Shown: positions 50,599 through 60,114, counted from the first letter of the stretch. The stretch: 64,000 nt of DNA from Xanthomonas sacchari (GCF_024266585.1 NZ_CP100647.1:1035001-1099000); one strand, 5' to 3'. Notes: generated by a model from the letters alone, not told the origin. Translations and numbers: made by a program.

Positions 50599-51069
50599 AT
50601 GGCCCGAACGACCCGACAGGCTCCACCCCCGCCGGCGCAGAGATGGTGGCAAGGACTCTCGTTCAAACGCACCGCCGCCGAGGTGTCGGCGGTGCTGGTG
50701 GTGATCGGCGCGACCTACGGCTTCGTGCAGTACGTGGAGGTCAAGCCGCTGCAGCGGCAGTTGGCCGAGGCCAAGGCTGCGGCCTGCAAGCGGGAGGCGG
50801 CTGCGTCCCCGGCGCTCATGACGTTGCTGCAGGGCGAAAGCCGCGCGCTCTGGGACGGTGCCTTGACCGTGTCCAATCTGACCCGCGCTACCGACGGCGC
50901 CACTGCGCATCTGCGTGCGACGCCGCGTGGCGGCGCCGCGGTCGACAAAGCCGGGCTCGCGCCTGGCGACAGCCTAGTGGTGCGCGCGGCCGGCAACCGC
51001 AGCTACGTGATCTATCTGAATCGAAACTCGGCCGGGATGATCGAACTGACGGTCGTGCGGCGGCCATGA
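50599..51069 (+). CDS. Membrane-anchored protein with PDZ-like region, unknown
   Basis: A 156-residue protein with one N-terminal helix (about 27-45, TAAEVSAVLVVIGATYGFVQ), a short coiled segment, and a C-terminal part (AAVDKAGLAPGDSLVVRAAG) that resembles the carboxylate-loop end of PDZ domains. No family recognised with certainty. It stands alone, 160 bp before the NlpC/P60-like gene in the same direction. Confidence 0.55.
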   Translation: MARTTRQAPPPPAQRWWQGLSFKRTAAEVSAVLVVIGATYGFVQYVEVKPLQRQLAEAKAAACKREAAASPALMTLLQGESRALWDGALTVSNLTRATDGATAHLRATPRGGAAVDKAGLAPGDSLVVRAAGNRSYVIYLNRNSAGMIELTVVRRP

Positions 51070-51230
51070 CCGCGTGGTGTCGGTAACGGCCGCGGCACTG
51101 CGGACGCGGCGCCAGTCCGTCGGCCCGTACGGTTGCGGCCGGCCTGGCCGGCTCAAGAATTTCCAGGCATGGCCGCCATTGCCGATAGCGAAGCCGTTTC
51201 GCCGAAGCGGCCGTCCCTCGGGGAACGCGC

Positions 51231-52034
51231 ATGCTGTCCTTGCCACGCCTGCTGGGCCGCCATCTGGCCAAGTTCCTGTCCACGCCGCGCCGCCACGGCT
51301 CGCAGCTGCCGACCAGTCCGCCGCAACTGCTGCACGCCACCCTGCGCAAGGGCGATGTGCTGCTGGTGGAGGGCAACAGCCGCTTCTCCACCGCCATCAA
51401 GTATCTGAGCCAGTCCACCTGGTCGCACGCGGCGCTGTACATCGGCGACCACGTGGCCGCATCTCCGGGCGAGGAAGCGCCGCTGTTCTGCGATGCCGAT
51501 ATCAATGTCGGTGTGCGCTTGGTTGGACTGAGCGAGTTCGCCGGCCTGCACACGCGCATCTGCCGCCCGGTCGGGTTGAGCGCGCAGGAGATCGAGACCG
51601 TGGTGGATTACATGGTCGCGCGGGTCGGCAACAGCTACGACCTGAAGAACATCTTCGATCTGGCGCGCTACCTGATCCGCACGCCGCCGCTGCCGTCGTC
51701 GGTGAAGCGCCGTTTCCTGGAGTTGGGCAGTGGCGAACCGACCCGGGCGATCTGTTCGACCCTGCTCGCGCAGGCCTTCGGTGCGATCCGCTATCCGATC
51801 CTGCCGGAGATCGACCGGACGTCGCCGGTCGGGGCCGACGCCGCGGAGGATGCGGAGATCCTGCATCCGCGCCATCACAGCCTGACGTTGCCGCGCGACT
51901 TCGATGTCTCGCCGTACTTCAACGTGGTCAAGCCGCGGCTGCAGCAGGGCTTCGATTTCCATCGCCTGGTATGGGAGCCGCAAGCCGCTGGCGCGTCGCC
52001 CGCCAGCGCGCCGATGGATGCCGCATTGGTCTGA
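51231..52034 (+). CDS. YiiX/YebB-like permuted NlpC/P60 protein
   Basis: A 267-residue cytoplasmic-looking protein with LRKGDVLLVEGNSRFSTAIK, then STWSHAALYIGDHVAAS (His of the catalytic pair) and RAICSTLLAQAFGAI (Cys nucleophile downstream). The order His before Cys is that of the permuted papain-like group (DUF830, YiiX), thought to act on lipids or acylated substrates rather than peptidoglycan. No signal peptide is visible. Confidence 0.78.
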   Translation: MLSLPRLLGRHLAKFLSTPRRHGSQLPTSPPQLLHATLRKGDVLLVEGNSRFSTAIKYLSQSTWSHAALYIGDHVAASPGEEAPLFCDADINVGVRLVGLSEFAGLHTRICRPVGLSAQEIETVVDYMVARVGNSYDLKNIFDLARYLIRTPPLPSSVKRRFLELGSGEPTRAICSTLLAQAFGAIRYPILPEIDRTSPVGADAAEDAEILHPRHHSLTLPRDFDVSPYFNVVKPRLQQGFDFHRLVWEPQAAGASPASAPMDAALV

Positions 52035-52151
52035 CCACAACCGCCTCGCGTCTGGAACTGTGGTGTGCGTTTCATTCAGCGCCCCTCTCGCGGTTCAAGT
52101 TCGCGCGCGCGCTGGCCGATAGATGGTTCCGTTTCTCTGCCTTCCTACGCC

Positions 52152-54434
52152 ATGAACCCCATCCAATTCCTGCGCCGTCGTATCGCCAATCTGCCCATGG
52201 CACGCAAGTTCGTCGTGCTGTGTGTGTTGATCGCCATGGGTGTGATCTTGCTGGCGGTCGCCGCCGCGCGCCTGCAGTATCTGGACCTGATCGCCGCGCG
52301 CAAGCAGACAGTGAAGACCCAGGTCGACATGGGCCTGAGCGTGATGCAGCACTACGCCGACCTGGCCAAGCGCGGCGAGATGACCGAGGCGCAAGCGCAG
52401 GCGGCGGCCAAGGGCGCGCTCGCCGACATGAAGACCAATGGCGGCGTTGACTACTTTTTCATCGTCGACCCGCAGATGCGCATCGTCATGCATCCCAAGC
52501 GCAAGGTCGGCACCGACATGAGCAGCTACAAGAGCGATGCCGGCGAGTACGTCTACCGCGACATCCAGGCCGCGGTGCGCAGCGGCGACGGCTTCAGCTA
52601 CTACACCGGCCCCAAACCCGGAAAGAAAGAGCAATTGCCGAAGATCAGCTACGGTGCGCTGTACCCGCAATGGAACTGGGTGCTGGTGATGGGCGTGTAC
52701 GCCGAGGACATCCAGGCCGAGGCGTTGGGCTTCACCAAGGTCCTCGCGATGATCGGCGCGGCGCTGGTTGTGCTGGTGGTCGGCCTGTGCTGGCTGATCG
52801 CCGGCGCCATCGTCGTGCCGCTGCGCGGCGCCACGCGGACCGCCGAGGCGATCGCCTCCGGTCGCTTCGACAATCCGATCAAGGTGGAGTCGCGCGACGA
52901 GACCGGGCAGCTGATGGCCAGCATGCAGCAGATGCAGACCCAGCTGCAGCGCTTCAACGGCGAGATGCAGACCCTGGTGCGGCTGCAGCAGGGCGAGGAC
53001 ATCAGCCACCGCATGCCGGAGGACTTCCCGGGCGACTACGGCACGCTGGCGCATGGCATGAACATGGCGCTGTTCGAGCATCTGGACGCGATCGTCGAGG
53101 CGATGGCGATCATGGACGAGTACGGCCGCGGCGACCTGCGCCGCGACATGCGCCGGCTGCCCGGGCAGCGCGCCGCGCTGCACGAGGCGCTGGACGTGGT
53201 CAAGGCCAACCTGTCGGCAGTCAACAGCGACATCGCGCGCCTGGCCGATGCGGCCGCGCGCGGCGACTTCAGCGCGCGCGGCGACGAGGCGCGCTACCAG
53301 TTCGCGTTCAAGGAAATGGTGGAAGCGCTGAACCGGCTGATGCGCCAGGCCGACAGCGGCCTGGCCGACGTCGGCCGGATCATGGGCGCGATCGCCGATG
53401 GCGATCTGTCGCAGCGCGTGGACGTGCGCTACGAAGGCGCGTTCGGCAAGCTCGCCGACGCCGCCAACCGCACCGCCGAGCAATTGACCGGCATCGTGCA
53501 GGGCATCCAGCGCGCGGTCGGCTCGATCAACACCGCCGCCAGCGAGATCGCCAGCGGCAACAGCGACCTGTCGGTGCGCACCGAGCAGCAGGCCGCCAGC
53601 CTGGAAGAGACCGCCGCCTCGATGGAGGAACTGACCTCCACGGTCAAGCAGAACGCCGACAGCGCGCGCCAGGCCAACCAGCTGGTGCTGAGCACCGGCG
53701 AGGTGGCCGAGCACGGCGGCCGCGCGGTCGAGGAGGTGGTGGCGACCATGGCCTCGATCAGCGCCGCGTCGGCGCGCATCGCCGACATCATCGGCGTGAT
53801 CGACGGCATCGCGTTCCAGACCAACATCCTGGCGCTCAACGCCGCGGTGGAAGCGGCGCGTGCCGGCGAACAGGGCCGCGGCTTCGCGGTGGTGGCCTCG
53901 GAAGTGCGCTCGCTGGCGCAGCGCTCGGCGGCCGCGGCCAAGGAGATCAAGACCCTGATCTCCGACTCGGTGCAGGAAGTGGAGCAGGGCTCGACCCTGG
54001 TCGGCCGTGCCGGGACCACCATGGCCGACGTGGTGGCCTCGGTGAAGCGGGTCACCGACATCATGGCCGAGATCTCCGCGGCCAGCGCCGAACAGAGCGC
54101 GGGCATCGACCAGGTCAGCAAGACGGTGATGCAGCTGGACGAGAGCACCCAGCAGAATGCGGCGCTGGTGGAAGAGGCCAGCGCGGCGGCCAAGAGCATG
54201 GAAGACCAGGCGGCGGAGCTGGCGCGCGCGGTGGCGGTGTTCCGCCTCGCCGGCGTTGCCGTCGTCAGCGCGGCACCGGCGCGTGCGGCAAAGCCGCAGC
54301 CGGCCAGGCCGGCGGTGCGTACCGTCGTTGCCGCCGCCAAGCCCAAGCCGACGGCGCCCGTGCGGCAACCGGCGGCCAAGCCGCGCCCTCTCCAGGGCGT
54401 GCCGGCGGACAGCGCGGAGTGGGAAGAGTTTTGA
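52152..54434 (+). CDS. Methyl-accepting chemotaxis protein with CheR/CheB tether
   Basis: A 760-residue chemoreceptor. TM1 about 21-42; a single-Cache periplasmic domain ([39 protein letters not shown]); TM2 about 196-222; HAMP repeats ([16 protein letters not shown] and two more, at about 370-420 and 420-470); then the signalling hairpin [21 protein letters not shown] long Ala/Pro/Lys linker ends in EWEEF, resembling the NWETF-type tether for CheR and CheB. The start is chosen at the ATG before [13 protein letters not shown]. Cache domains of this kind bind small organic acids or amino acids; the ligand is not predictable. Confidence 0.95.
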   Translation: MNPIQFLRRRIANLPMARKFVVLCVLIAMGVILLAVAAARLQYLDLIAARKQTVKTQVDMGLSVMQHYADLAKRGEMTEAQAQAAAKGALADMKTNGGVDYFFIVDPQMRIVMHPKRKVGTDMSSYKSDAGEYVYRDIQAAVRSGDGFSYYTGPKPGKKEQLPKISYGALYPQWNWVLVMGVYAEDIQAEALGFTKVLAMIGAALVVLVVGLCWLIAGAIVVPLRGATRTAEAIASGRFDNPIKVESRDETGQLMASMQQMQTQLQRFNGEMQTLVRLQQGEDISHRMPEDFPGDYGTLAHGMNMALFEHLDAIVEAMAIMDEYGRGDLRRDMRRLPGQRAALHEALDVVKANLSAVNSDIARLADAAARGDFSARGDEARYQFAFKEMVEALNRLMRQADSGLADVGRIMGAIADGDLSQRVDVRYEGAFGKLADAANRTAEQLTGIVQGIQRAVGSINTAASEIASGNSDLSVRTEQQAASLEETAASMEELTSTVKQNADSARQANQLVLSTGEVAEHGGRAVEEVVATMASISAASARIADIIGVIDGIAFQTNILALNAAVEAARAGEQGRGFAVVASEVRSLAQRSAAAAKEIKTLISDSVQEVEQGSTLVGRAGTTMADVVASVKRVTDIMAEISAASAEQSAGIDQVSKTVMQLDESTQQNAALVEEASAAAKSMEDQAAELARAVAVFRLAGVAVVSAAPARAAKPQPARPAVRTVVAAAKPKPTAPVRQPAAKPRPLQGVPADSAEWEEF

Positions 54435-54441
54435 CCCCGCG

Positions 54442-54469
54442 CGGCGTGGCGGCGTCCGTCGCCACGCCG
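54442..54469. terminator. Hairpin after the chemoreceptor gene
   Basis: CGGCGTGGCG and CGCCACGCCG make a 10-bp stem 8 bp past the stop; no T-run follows. Confidence 0.4.
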
Positions 54470-54530
54470 TGACCGGCATGGCGATGGGAGCGACGTCGGC
54501 GCACCCCTAGTTACGATGGAGACGTGCTTT

Positions 54531-54596
54531 GTAGGAGCGGCTTCAGTCGCGACGGGCGTTTCGGGAACGCTTCGTCGCGGCTGAAGCCGCTCCTAC
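54531..54596. repeat. REP doublet
   Basis: GTAGGAGCGGCTTCAG and its inverse CTGAAGCCGCTCCTAC, with inner GTCGCGAC arms. Same family as 1137 and 45119. Confidence 0.82.
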
Positions 54597-54642
54597 AGTC
54601 GCTTGAAGCTGCGTTTCACGCTCGGCAGCGTGCAGTAGCCGA

Positions 54643-54699
54643 CACCGCCGCTGATGCAGGCACACGCACCGCCGCTGATGCAGGCACACGCACCGCCGC
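54643..54699. repeat. 24-bp direct repeat, 2.4 copies
   Basis: The unit CACCGCCGCTGATGCAGG-CACACG occurs at 54643 and 54667, with a partial third copy at 54691, between two REP doublets. Confidence 0.75.
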
Positions 54700-54703
54700 C
54701 GTC

Positions 54704-54770
54704 GTAGGAGCGGCTTCAGCCGCGACCGGGCCTTCCCACGACGGCTTGTCGCGGCTGAAGCCGTTCCTGC
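54704..54770. repeat. REP doublet
   Basis: Begins GTAGGAGCGGCTTCAG and ends in CTGAAGCCGTTCCTGC, an inverse copy with two changes. Together with 54531 and the 24-bp repeats it fills the region between the chemoreceptor and the DUF892 gene. Confidence 0.75.
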
Positions 54771-54987
54771 GGGAATCGGCCTCGTGTTCCTGATGGGTTG
54801 TATCCGCCCAGCTTCGTCATCTGCTCTTTTCCCGGTGCTGCCTATGGTCGCAGTGACGGGACGTCGCCATCGTGGCGTGTGGCGGAGCGTCGACTCCATG
54901 CCGACACGCGTGCATAGGGAGTCTCCGGTCGATGATGGGGCGTCGCTGCGCGGGAATGCGCGCATGGGAGACGGCGGACGGCGGCGC

Positions 54988-55500
54988 TCAGTGCTTGGCG
55001 GTCTCGCCTTCGGTGCGCTCGCGCTTGAGGAAGGACAGGATCGTAGCTTCCTGGTGTTCGATCAGCCATTCGGCCATGGCGATTTCCTGGTCGAGGATGG
55101 CGGCGCAGATATCGGCGATCTCGGTCTGCCCGGCTTCCTTGGCGGCGATGACCAGCGCGCGATAGCTGGCGATCTCCACGTGCTCGAAGGCATAGCTCAC
55201 GCCCAGGCTCTTGATCACTTCGTCGCTCATCATCGCGTTGCCGGCGGCGTGCACCGACGCCATCACGCTGGCCACCGTGCCCTTGATCGTCGGGATCGAG
55301 CCGTCCAGGATCTCGATGCAGCGCTTGACCTTTTCGGACTGATCACGGGTTTCGTTGACATGCTGCTCGATGCGCGCCTTCAGTTGTGGGTAGTGCTCCA
55401 GGCGGGCAGCCGTTGCGGTGAGCATGGTGTTGGCTTCCTGCTCCATCGCGTAGGCGTCCTGCAGCCACTTCAACAAGCGTTCGGTGTTGCTTCGGGTCAT
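54988..55500 (-). CDS. DUF892/YciF-type ferritin-like protein
   Basis: A 170-residue all-helical protein: LLKWLQDAYAMEQEANTMLT, then VNETRDQSEKVKRCIEILDG, AFEHVEIASYRALVIAAKEA and ILDQEIAMAEWLIEH. These carry the Glu/His positions (EQE, E-x-x-H-like) of the ferritin-like DUF892 family, associated with stress responses. Single gene; a clear ribosome site (GGAGCG) lies before the ATG. Confidence 0.9.
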   Translation of the reverse strand: MTRSNTERLLKWLQDAYAMEQEANTMLTATAARLEHYPQLKARIEQHVNETRDQSEKVKRCIEILDGSIPTIKGTVASVMASVHAAGNAMMSDEVIKSLGVSYAFEHVEIASYRALVIAAKEAGQTEIADICAAILDQEIAMAEWLIEHQEATILSFLKRERTEGETAKH

Positions 55501-55948
55501 GGATATCGCTCCAGATGTTGTGGCGACGCGCGGTGCACCGCGTCGCGCGTCCCTGTGTTTTTCCCCTGTACGACCACGCTAGACCTGCCGCCGTTAGAGC
55601 GGTTGCAGCGCAGGGTGAATGCCATGCGAGATGCGGCGTGAGGGAACGTGCACAGGATCAGAGGCGGACATGCATTGCGCTTGCGGATGAACGTCCTGGC
55701 GACGTCACCGCGCTTCTAAGCGGGATTGGGTGGCCGCCAGTGGGCGCAGTCGGGACTGAAGTCCCTCGCACAGAGATGCTTTCCGTAGAGACGCTTTGCG
55801 TGGTGGCCCGAGGTAAAGGTCGGTCCTGTTGTGGGAGGGACTTCAGTCCCGACGCGCTGCAGTCGGATTCGCCGGACTGCACCGCGTCGCCGTCGACTGC
55901 GCGAAGGCGACACGGTGCCAACGCGCTAGTGGTGTGCAAACACCGCGC
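55501..55948. other. Gene-free region with two facing REP hairpins
   Basis: Contains the GGGACTGAAGTCCC hairpin at 55751-55766 and GTGGGAGGGACTTCAGTCCC at 55831-55850 in opposite orientation, the same short module as in the 206-bp array. No gene seen. Confidence 0.6.
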
Positions 55949-55954
55949 GCTTCA

Positions 55955-55978
55955 GGGCTACGGGGATCCCCGTAGCCC
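55955..55978. terminator. Perfect 24-bp palindrome near the SDR gene end
   Basis: GGGCTACGGGGA and its exact complement TCCCCGTAGCCC form a 12-bp arm structure 5 bp past the SDR stop. On the plus strand it is followed by CCGTTTTC, so it would end plus-strand transcripts better than those of the SDR gene itself. Confidence 0.55.
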
Positions 55979-55983
55979 CGTTT

Positions 55984-56850
55984 TCAAAGCGTCACTGCTC
56001 CGCCCGAAATCGTCAGCAAGGTGCCCGAGGTGTAGCTCGAGGTGTCCGCGGCCAGCAGCACATAGGCCGAGGCCAGTTCCGCCGGTTGCCCGGGGCGGCC
56101 GAACGGCGTCTGCTCGCCGAAGGTCCGCACCGACTCCTCGTCCATGCCGGCGGGAATGAAGGGCGTCCAGATCGGCCCCGGCAGCACCGCGTTGACCCGG
56201 ACCTTCTTCTCGGCGAGCAGGCCAGCCAGGCCGATGGTCAGGTTGGCCAGCGCGCCCTTGGTCGCCGAGTAGGGCAGGATGTTGGGCGTGGGCTTCTTCG
56301 AATTCACCGAGGCGGTGTTGATGATCGAACCGCCTTCGGGCATGTGCGGCAGCGCCAGCCGCACCAGGTGGAACGGCGCGTGCACGTTGGTGGCGAAGGT
56401 CTTTTCCCACTCGTCGAGGGTGATCTCGTCGAAACTGTGGAAATAGCGCTGGTAGGCGGCATTGTTGACCAGCACGTCGAGGCCGCCGAAGGCCTCGGCC
56501 ACGGTCTTGATCAAGGTCTCGGCCTGCGCGCGGTCGCTGATATCGCAAGGATGCAGCAGCGCGCGCGCACCGGCGTCCTCGACCAGCTTGCCGATGCGTT
56601 CGGCATCGTCCTGCTCGTCGGGCAGGTAGGCGATGGCGACGTCGGCGCCTTCGCGCGCATAGGCGATCGCCACCGCCGCGCCGATGCCGCTGTCGCCGCC
56701 GGTGATCAGGGTGCGCTTGCCCTGCAACAGGCCGTGGCCGACATAGCTGTCTTCGCCGTGATCCGGTTTCGGATCCATGGCATCGGTCTTGCCGGGGAAG
56801 GACTGCTGCTGCGCCTTGAACGGCGGCGAGGGATAGTTCGGAACGGCCAT
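55984..56850 (-). CDS. SDR oxidoreductase (YghA-like)
   Basis: A 288-residue short-chain dehydrogenase with a 45-residue N-terminal extension (PPFKAQQQSFPGKTDAMDPK) typical of the YghA/general-stress SDR group. Motifs: LITGGDSGIGAAVAIAYARE (cofactor), NNAA, catalytic Ser in NTASVNS and YSATKG (Tyr-x3-Lys), and PGPIWTPFIP. NAD(P)-dependent; substrate unknown. Start at 56850 is preceded by GAGGT. Confidence 0.93.
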   Translation of the reverse strand: MAVPNYPSPPFKAQQQSFPGKTDAMDPKPDHGEDSYVGHGLLQGKRTLITGGDSGIGAAVAIAYAREGADVAIAYLPDEQDDAERIGKLVEDAGARALLHPCDISDRAQAETLIKTVAEAFGGLDVLVNNAAYQRYFHSFDEITLDEWEKTFATNVHAPFHLVRLALPHMPEGGSIINTASVNSKKPTPNILPYSATKGALANLTIGLAGLLAEKKVRVNAVLPGPIWTPFIPAGMDEESVRTFGEQTPFGRPGQPAELASAYVLLAADTSSYTSGTLLTISGGAVTL

Positions 56851-56998
56851 GTGCGTACCTCGTTGGGGGAGTGTCCAACGAGGGTGGGCAGGTGCAGGTA
56901 AAGCCGGGGCCAAGGCCATGTCGGCGGCATGTCACGACGCCGGCGCAGGCCCGCGCTGGGCGGCGTTGTGCGGCGGCAGGCGCTGTCGCGCCGCGCAC

Positions 56999-57643
56999 TC
57001 AGCTCGCGGCGAGCGTGCGCGAACCGACGATGATCATGCGCAGCATCGCGGTGATCTGCCGGATCAGTTCTGGGTCCTTTTCCGGCGGCAGGTCCATCGC
57101 GGTGGCGCCCATCGCGAACACCAGTCGGGTGATCGCCTTGGACACCAGCGCCGGCTCGTGCAGCGGCGCGCCTTCCAGCGCGGCCAGGCGGATCAGGTCC
57201 ACCCGCAGTTCGTCCTCGAAATAGTTCAGCTCGCGGTCCACCGCGTGCTTGAACGCGTCCGAGCCGACCGTGCCCTCGCGTAACAGGACGTGCAGCAACT
57301 TGTCGTCGGCGCGCAACTGTTCCATGAAAGTCTCCACGGAACTGAGGATGATGCTGCGGCGGTTGCCGGCGGCGCGCTGCCGGGCCTGGCCGATGATGGT
57401 GCGCAGCGAGCTGCCGGCCAGATCGATCAGCGCCACTGCCAGCTCGTCCATGTCGCGGAACTGGCGATAGAAGCTGTTGGGGGCGATGCCGGCCTCGCGG
57501 GTGACCTCGCGCAGGCTCAGCGTGGACACGCTGCGGTGCGGCCCGATCAGCTTCAGCGCCGCCGCTAGCAGGTCTTCGCGCGAGATCGCGCCTTTGCGGG
57601 CAGCGGGCGTGTCCGCGGACGGGGAAGGGGAGAGCGACGTCAT
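56999..57643 (-). CDS. TetR-family repressor of fatty-acid desaturation (DesT/FabR-like)
   Basis: A 214-residue protein with ISREDLLAAALKLIGPHRSV, STLSLREVTREAGIAPNSFY, RQFRDMDELAVALID, the characteristic HTH of FabR/DesT regulators. In Pseudomonas, DesT senses the saturated/unsaturated acyl-CoA ratio and represses desCB. Here it is divergent from a ferredoxin reductase/desaturase pair (93 bp between starts), the same arrangement, so the role is well supported. An upstream in-frame ATG at 57694 would overlap the promoter region and is not chosen. Confidence 0.9.
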   Translation of the reverse strand: MTSLSPSPSADTPAARKGAISREDLLAAALKLIGPHRSVSTLSLREVTREAGIAPNSFYRQFRDMDELAVALIDLAGSSLRTIIGQARQRAAGNRRSIILSSVETFMEQLRADDKLLHVLLREGTVGSDAFKHAVDRELNYFEDELRVDLIRLAALEGAPLHEPALVSKAITRLVFAMGATAMDLPPEKDPELIRQITAMLRMIIVGSRTLAAS

Positions 57644-57697
57644 GGGCAGACCGGGCCGGGCAATGGCGGATGATACCGCCTCCGCGGAATGCACAAC

Positions 57698-57729
57698 TGT
57701 ATAGACATTTGTATCTGCGCCTGTATAGT
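57698..57729 (+). promoter_or_regulatory. Promoter and likely repressor site of the desaturase operon
   Basis: TAGACA (57702) and TATAGT (57724) are spaced 16 bp, a near-consensus sigma70 promoter. TGTATAG occurs twice, at 57698 and 57722, with TTGTATC at 57709 between, so the DesT-like repressor could bind over the promoter. The expected start point falls at about 57736, on or just before the ATG at 57737, implying a leaderless message. Confidence 0.6.
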
Positions 57730-57736
57730 GGACCCC

Positions 57737-58813
57737 ATGAACGCTGCCCGCCGTCCCGCCAAGCTTCGCCCCGCTACCCGCGCCTTACGCGCCTGGGTCA
57801 AGCCGGACGTGTTCGATTTCTGGTCCACCCGCCTGCATCCGCTGTGGACCTGGCAGCGCCCGCGCGCGCGCCTGGTGCAGCGCGAGGCCGCCAGCCGCGA
57901 CGCGGTGACCCTGGTGCTGCAGCCCAACCGCCACTGGCGCGGGCTGCGCGCCGGCCAGCACGTGGAACTGGGCGTGGAGATCGACGGCCGCCGCCTGCTG
58001 CGCAGCTACAGCCCCACGCCGTTGCCGGGCGGGCGCCTGGCGATCACGGTCAAGACCGTCGACGGCGGCCGGGTCAGCCAGTACCTGGCCGGCGCCGCGC
58101 GTATCGGCGAAGTGTTCGAACTCGGCCAGGCCTATGGCGAGATGGTGCTGCCGACCGCGCCGCACGGCCGCTGGCTGTTGCTGGCCGCCGGCAGCGGCAT
58201 CACCCCGATGCGCGCCTTGCTGCGGCAACTGGCCGATGCCGGCATGCCGGCCGACGTCGACCTGCTGTACTGGGCGCGGCGCCACGACCAGGTCTGCTTC
58301 CGCGAGGAACTGCAGGCGTTGGCCGCGGCGCATCCGCGCTTCCGCCTGCAGTTGGCCATCACCGGCGAAGGCGAAACGCCGGCGCCGCGCGTGGACACGC
58401 TGCCGCTGGAATCCCTGGGCAATCTGGAGCAGGCGCAGGTGCTGGCCTGCGGCCCGGGTGGCTTCGTGCAGTCCGCGCGTGCGCGCCTGCAGCATCGCGT
58501 GGCGCGCTTCCAGGCCGAAGCGTTCAGCGCGCCGCCGGCCCCGGCCGATGTCGAGCAGGGCACCGTGGCGGTGACCCTGGCGCGCAGCGGCCGCGTGCTG
58601 CAACTGCCGCGCGGCCAGTCGCTGCTCACCGCATTGGAAGCCGAAGGCCTGCGGCCCAAGCACGGCTGCCGCATGGGCATCTGCAACAGCTGCGCCTGCG
58701 GCAAACAGGCCGGCGTCACCCGCGATCTGCTCAGCGGCGCCCACGCCGCCGAACCCGGTTCGCTGAAGCTGTGCGTCAACAGCGCCAGCAGCGACCTGAC
58801 CCTGGACCTCTGA
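57737..58813 (+). CDS. Ferredoxin reductase with C-terminal 2Fe-2S domain (DesC-like)
   Basis: A 358-residue electron-transfer protein: FAD domain with LRSYSPTPLPGGRLAITVK, NAD(P) domain with LLLAAGSGITPMRALLRQL and VLACGPGGFV, and a C-terminal plant-type ferredoxin HGCRMGICNSCACGK with a later Cys in LKLCVNSASS. It passes electrons from NADPH to the desaturase encoded 11 bp downstream. Expressed from the promoter at 57698 and probably leaderless; no ribosome site is visible before the ATG. Confidence 0.94.
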   Translation: MNAARRPAKLRPATRALRAWVKPDVFDFWSTRLHPLWTWQRPRARLVQREAASRDAVTLVLQPNRHWRGLRAGQHVELGVEIDGRRLLRSYSPTPLPGGRLAITVKTVDGGRVSQYLAGAARIGEVFELGQAYGEMVLPTAPHGRWLLLAAGSGITPMRALLRQLADAGMPADVDLLYWARRHDQVCFREELQALAAAHPRFRLQLAITGEGETPAPRVDTLPLESLGNLEQAQVLACGPGGFVQSARARLQHRVARFQAEAFSAPPAPADVEQGTVAVTLARSGRVLQLPRGQSLLTALEAEGLRPKHGCRMGICNSCACGKQAGVTRDLLSGAHAAEPGSLKLCVNSASSDLTLDL

Positions 58814-58824
58814 AGGATTTCCCC

Positions 58825-59949
58825 ATGGCGCTCCCCCGCAACCGCGCACTCACCCCGGCCGAACTGCAGGCCTTCGGCGACGAGCTGGATGCGCTGCGCA
58901 CGCGCACGCTCGCCGACCTCGGCGCGCGCGATGCGCGCTACATCCGCCGCATCGTCGCCGCGGTGCGCTACACCGGCGTGGCCGGCCGCGCGCTGCTGTT
59001 CCTGGGCGCCTTCGTGCACAGCGTGCTGGTGCCGGCGTGGATCGCCGGCGTGCTGCTGCTGACCCTGTCCAAGATCCTGGAGAACATGGAGCTGGGCCAC
59101 AACGTGATGCACGGCCAGTACGACTGGATGGGCGATGCGCACCTGAACGGTAACACCTACGAGTGGGACATCGTCGCCACCGGCGACAACTGGCGCAAGA
59201 CGCACAACTTCAAGCACCACACCTACACCAACGTGCGCGGCTTGGACGACGACATCGGCTACGGCCTGCTGCGCATCTTCCCCGAGCAGCGCTGGCGCCC
59301 GTTCTACCTGGCGCAGCCGTTCATCGCGGTGGTGTTCGCGCTGCTGTTCGAATGGGGCGTGGCGATCCAGGACCTGCGCCTGGGCCGCTGGCTGGCCGGC
59401 AAGATGAAGCGCGGCGAATTGAAGCGGTCGTTCCTGCCGGTCGGGCGCAAGATGGGCCGGCAGATCTTCAAGGACTACATCCTGTTTCCGGCACTGGCCG
59501 GGCCGTTCTTCCTGCCGGTGCTGCTCGGCAACCTGACCGCCAACGTGCTGCGCAGCATCTGGACCTTCGTGATCATCTTCTGCGGTCACTTCACCGCCGA
59601 TGCCGAGACCTTCCCCAAGGACTCGATCAAGAACGAGTCGCGCGGGCACTGGTACCTGCGGCAACTGCGCGGTTCGTCCAACCTGGCCGGCGGCAAGCTG
59701 CTGAACGTGCTGTCGGGCAACCTGAGCCACCAGATCGAGCACCACTTCTTCCCGGACGTGCCGGCCAACCGCTACGCGGGGCTGGCGGTGCAGGTGCGCG
59801 AGATCTGCGCGCGCTACGGCCAGCACTACAACACCGGCTCGCTGCCCAAGCAGTTCGGCCAGGTGGTGTGGCGGATCCTGCGCCACGCCTTCCCGAGCCG
59901 GCCGCGCCCGGTGCGCGCGCTGCAGGCGGCGACGCAGCAGGCCGGCTGA
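58825..59949 (+). CDS. Membrane fatty-acid (acyl-CoA delta-9) desaturase, DesB-like
   Basis: A 374-residue membrane di-iron desaturase with the three His boxes: GHNVMHGQYDW, HNFKHHTYTN and HQIEHHFFPD. Hydrophobic segments lie around 50-85 and 160-240. It inserts a cis double bond into saturated acyl chains, using electrons from the reductase upstream. AAGGA over the stop of the upstream gene is the ribosome site. A strong terminator follows at 59971. Confidence 0.95.
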   Translation: MALPRNRALTPAELQAFGDELDALRTRTLADLGARDARYIRRIVAAVRYTGVAGRALLFLGAFVHSVLVPAWIAGVLLLTLSKILENMELGHNVMHGQYDWMGDAHLNGNTYEWDIVATGDNWRKTHNFKHHTYTNVRGLDDDIGYGLLRIFPEQRWRPFYLAQPFIAVVFALLFEWGVAIQDLRLGRWLAGKMKRGELKRSFLPVGRKMGRQIFKDYILFPALAGPFFLPVLLGNLTANVLRSIWTFVIIFCGHFTADAETFPKDSIKNESRGHWYLRQLRGSSNLAGGKLLNVLSGNLSHQIEHHFFPDVPANRYAGLAVQVREICARYGQHYNTGSLPKQFGQVVWRILRHAFPSRPRPVRALQAATQQAG

Positions 59950-59970
59950 GCACTGCACGCAGGAACGCAC

Positions 59971-59996
59971 AAAGGCGGGGGCGACCCCGCCTTTTT
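59971..59996 (+). terminator. Rho-independent terminator of the desaturase operon
   Basis: AAAGGCGGGG-GCGA-CCCCGCCTTTTT: an 8-10-bp stem with a tetraloop and a T-run, 22 bp after the stop. Confidence 0.92.
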
Positions 59997-60114
59997 CGTT
60001 GGCTCGGCGTCGGCGCCATATGCACGCCTCGCTCACGGGAGGCTGTCGATCATCCTTAGCCGCCTGCGGATGCTGGCGGCGGTGCAGGCGTCTCCCGTTG
60101 CGCGAGGGCCTGCG

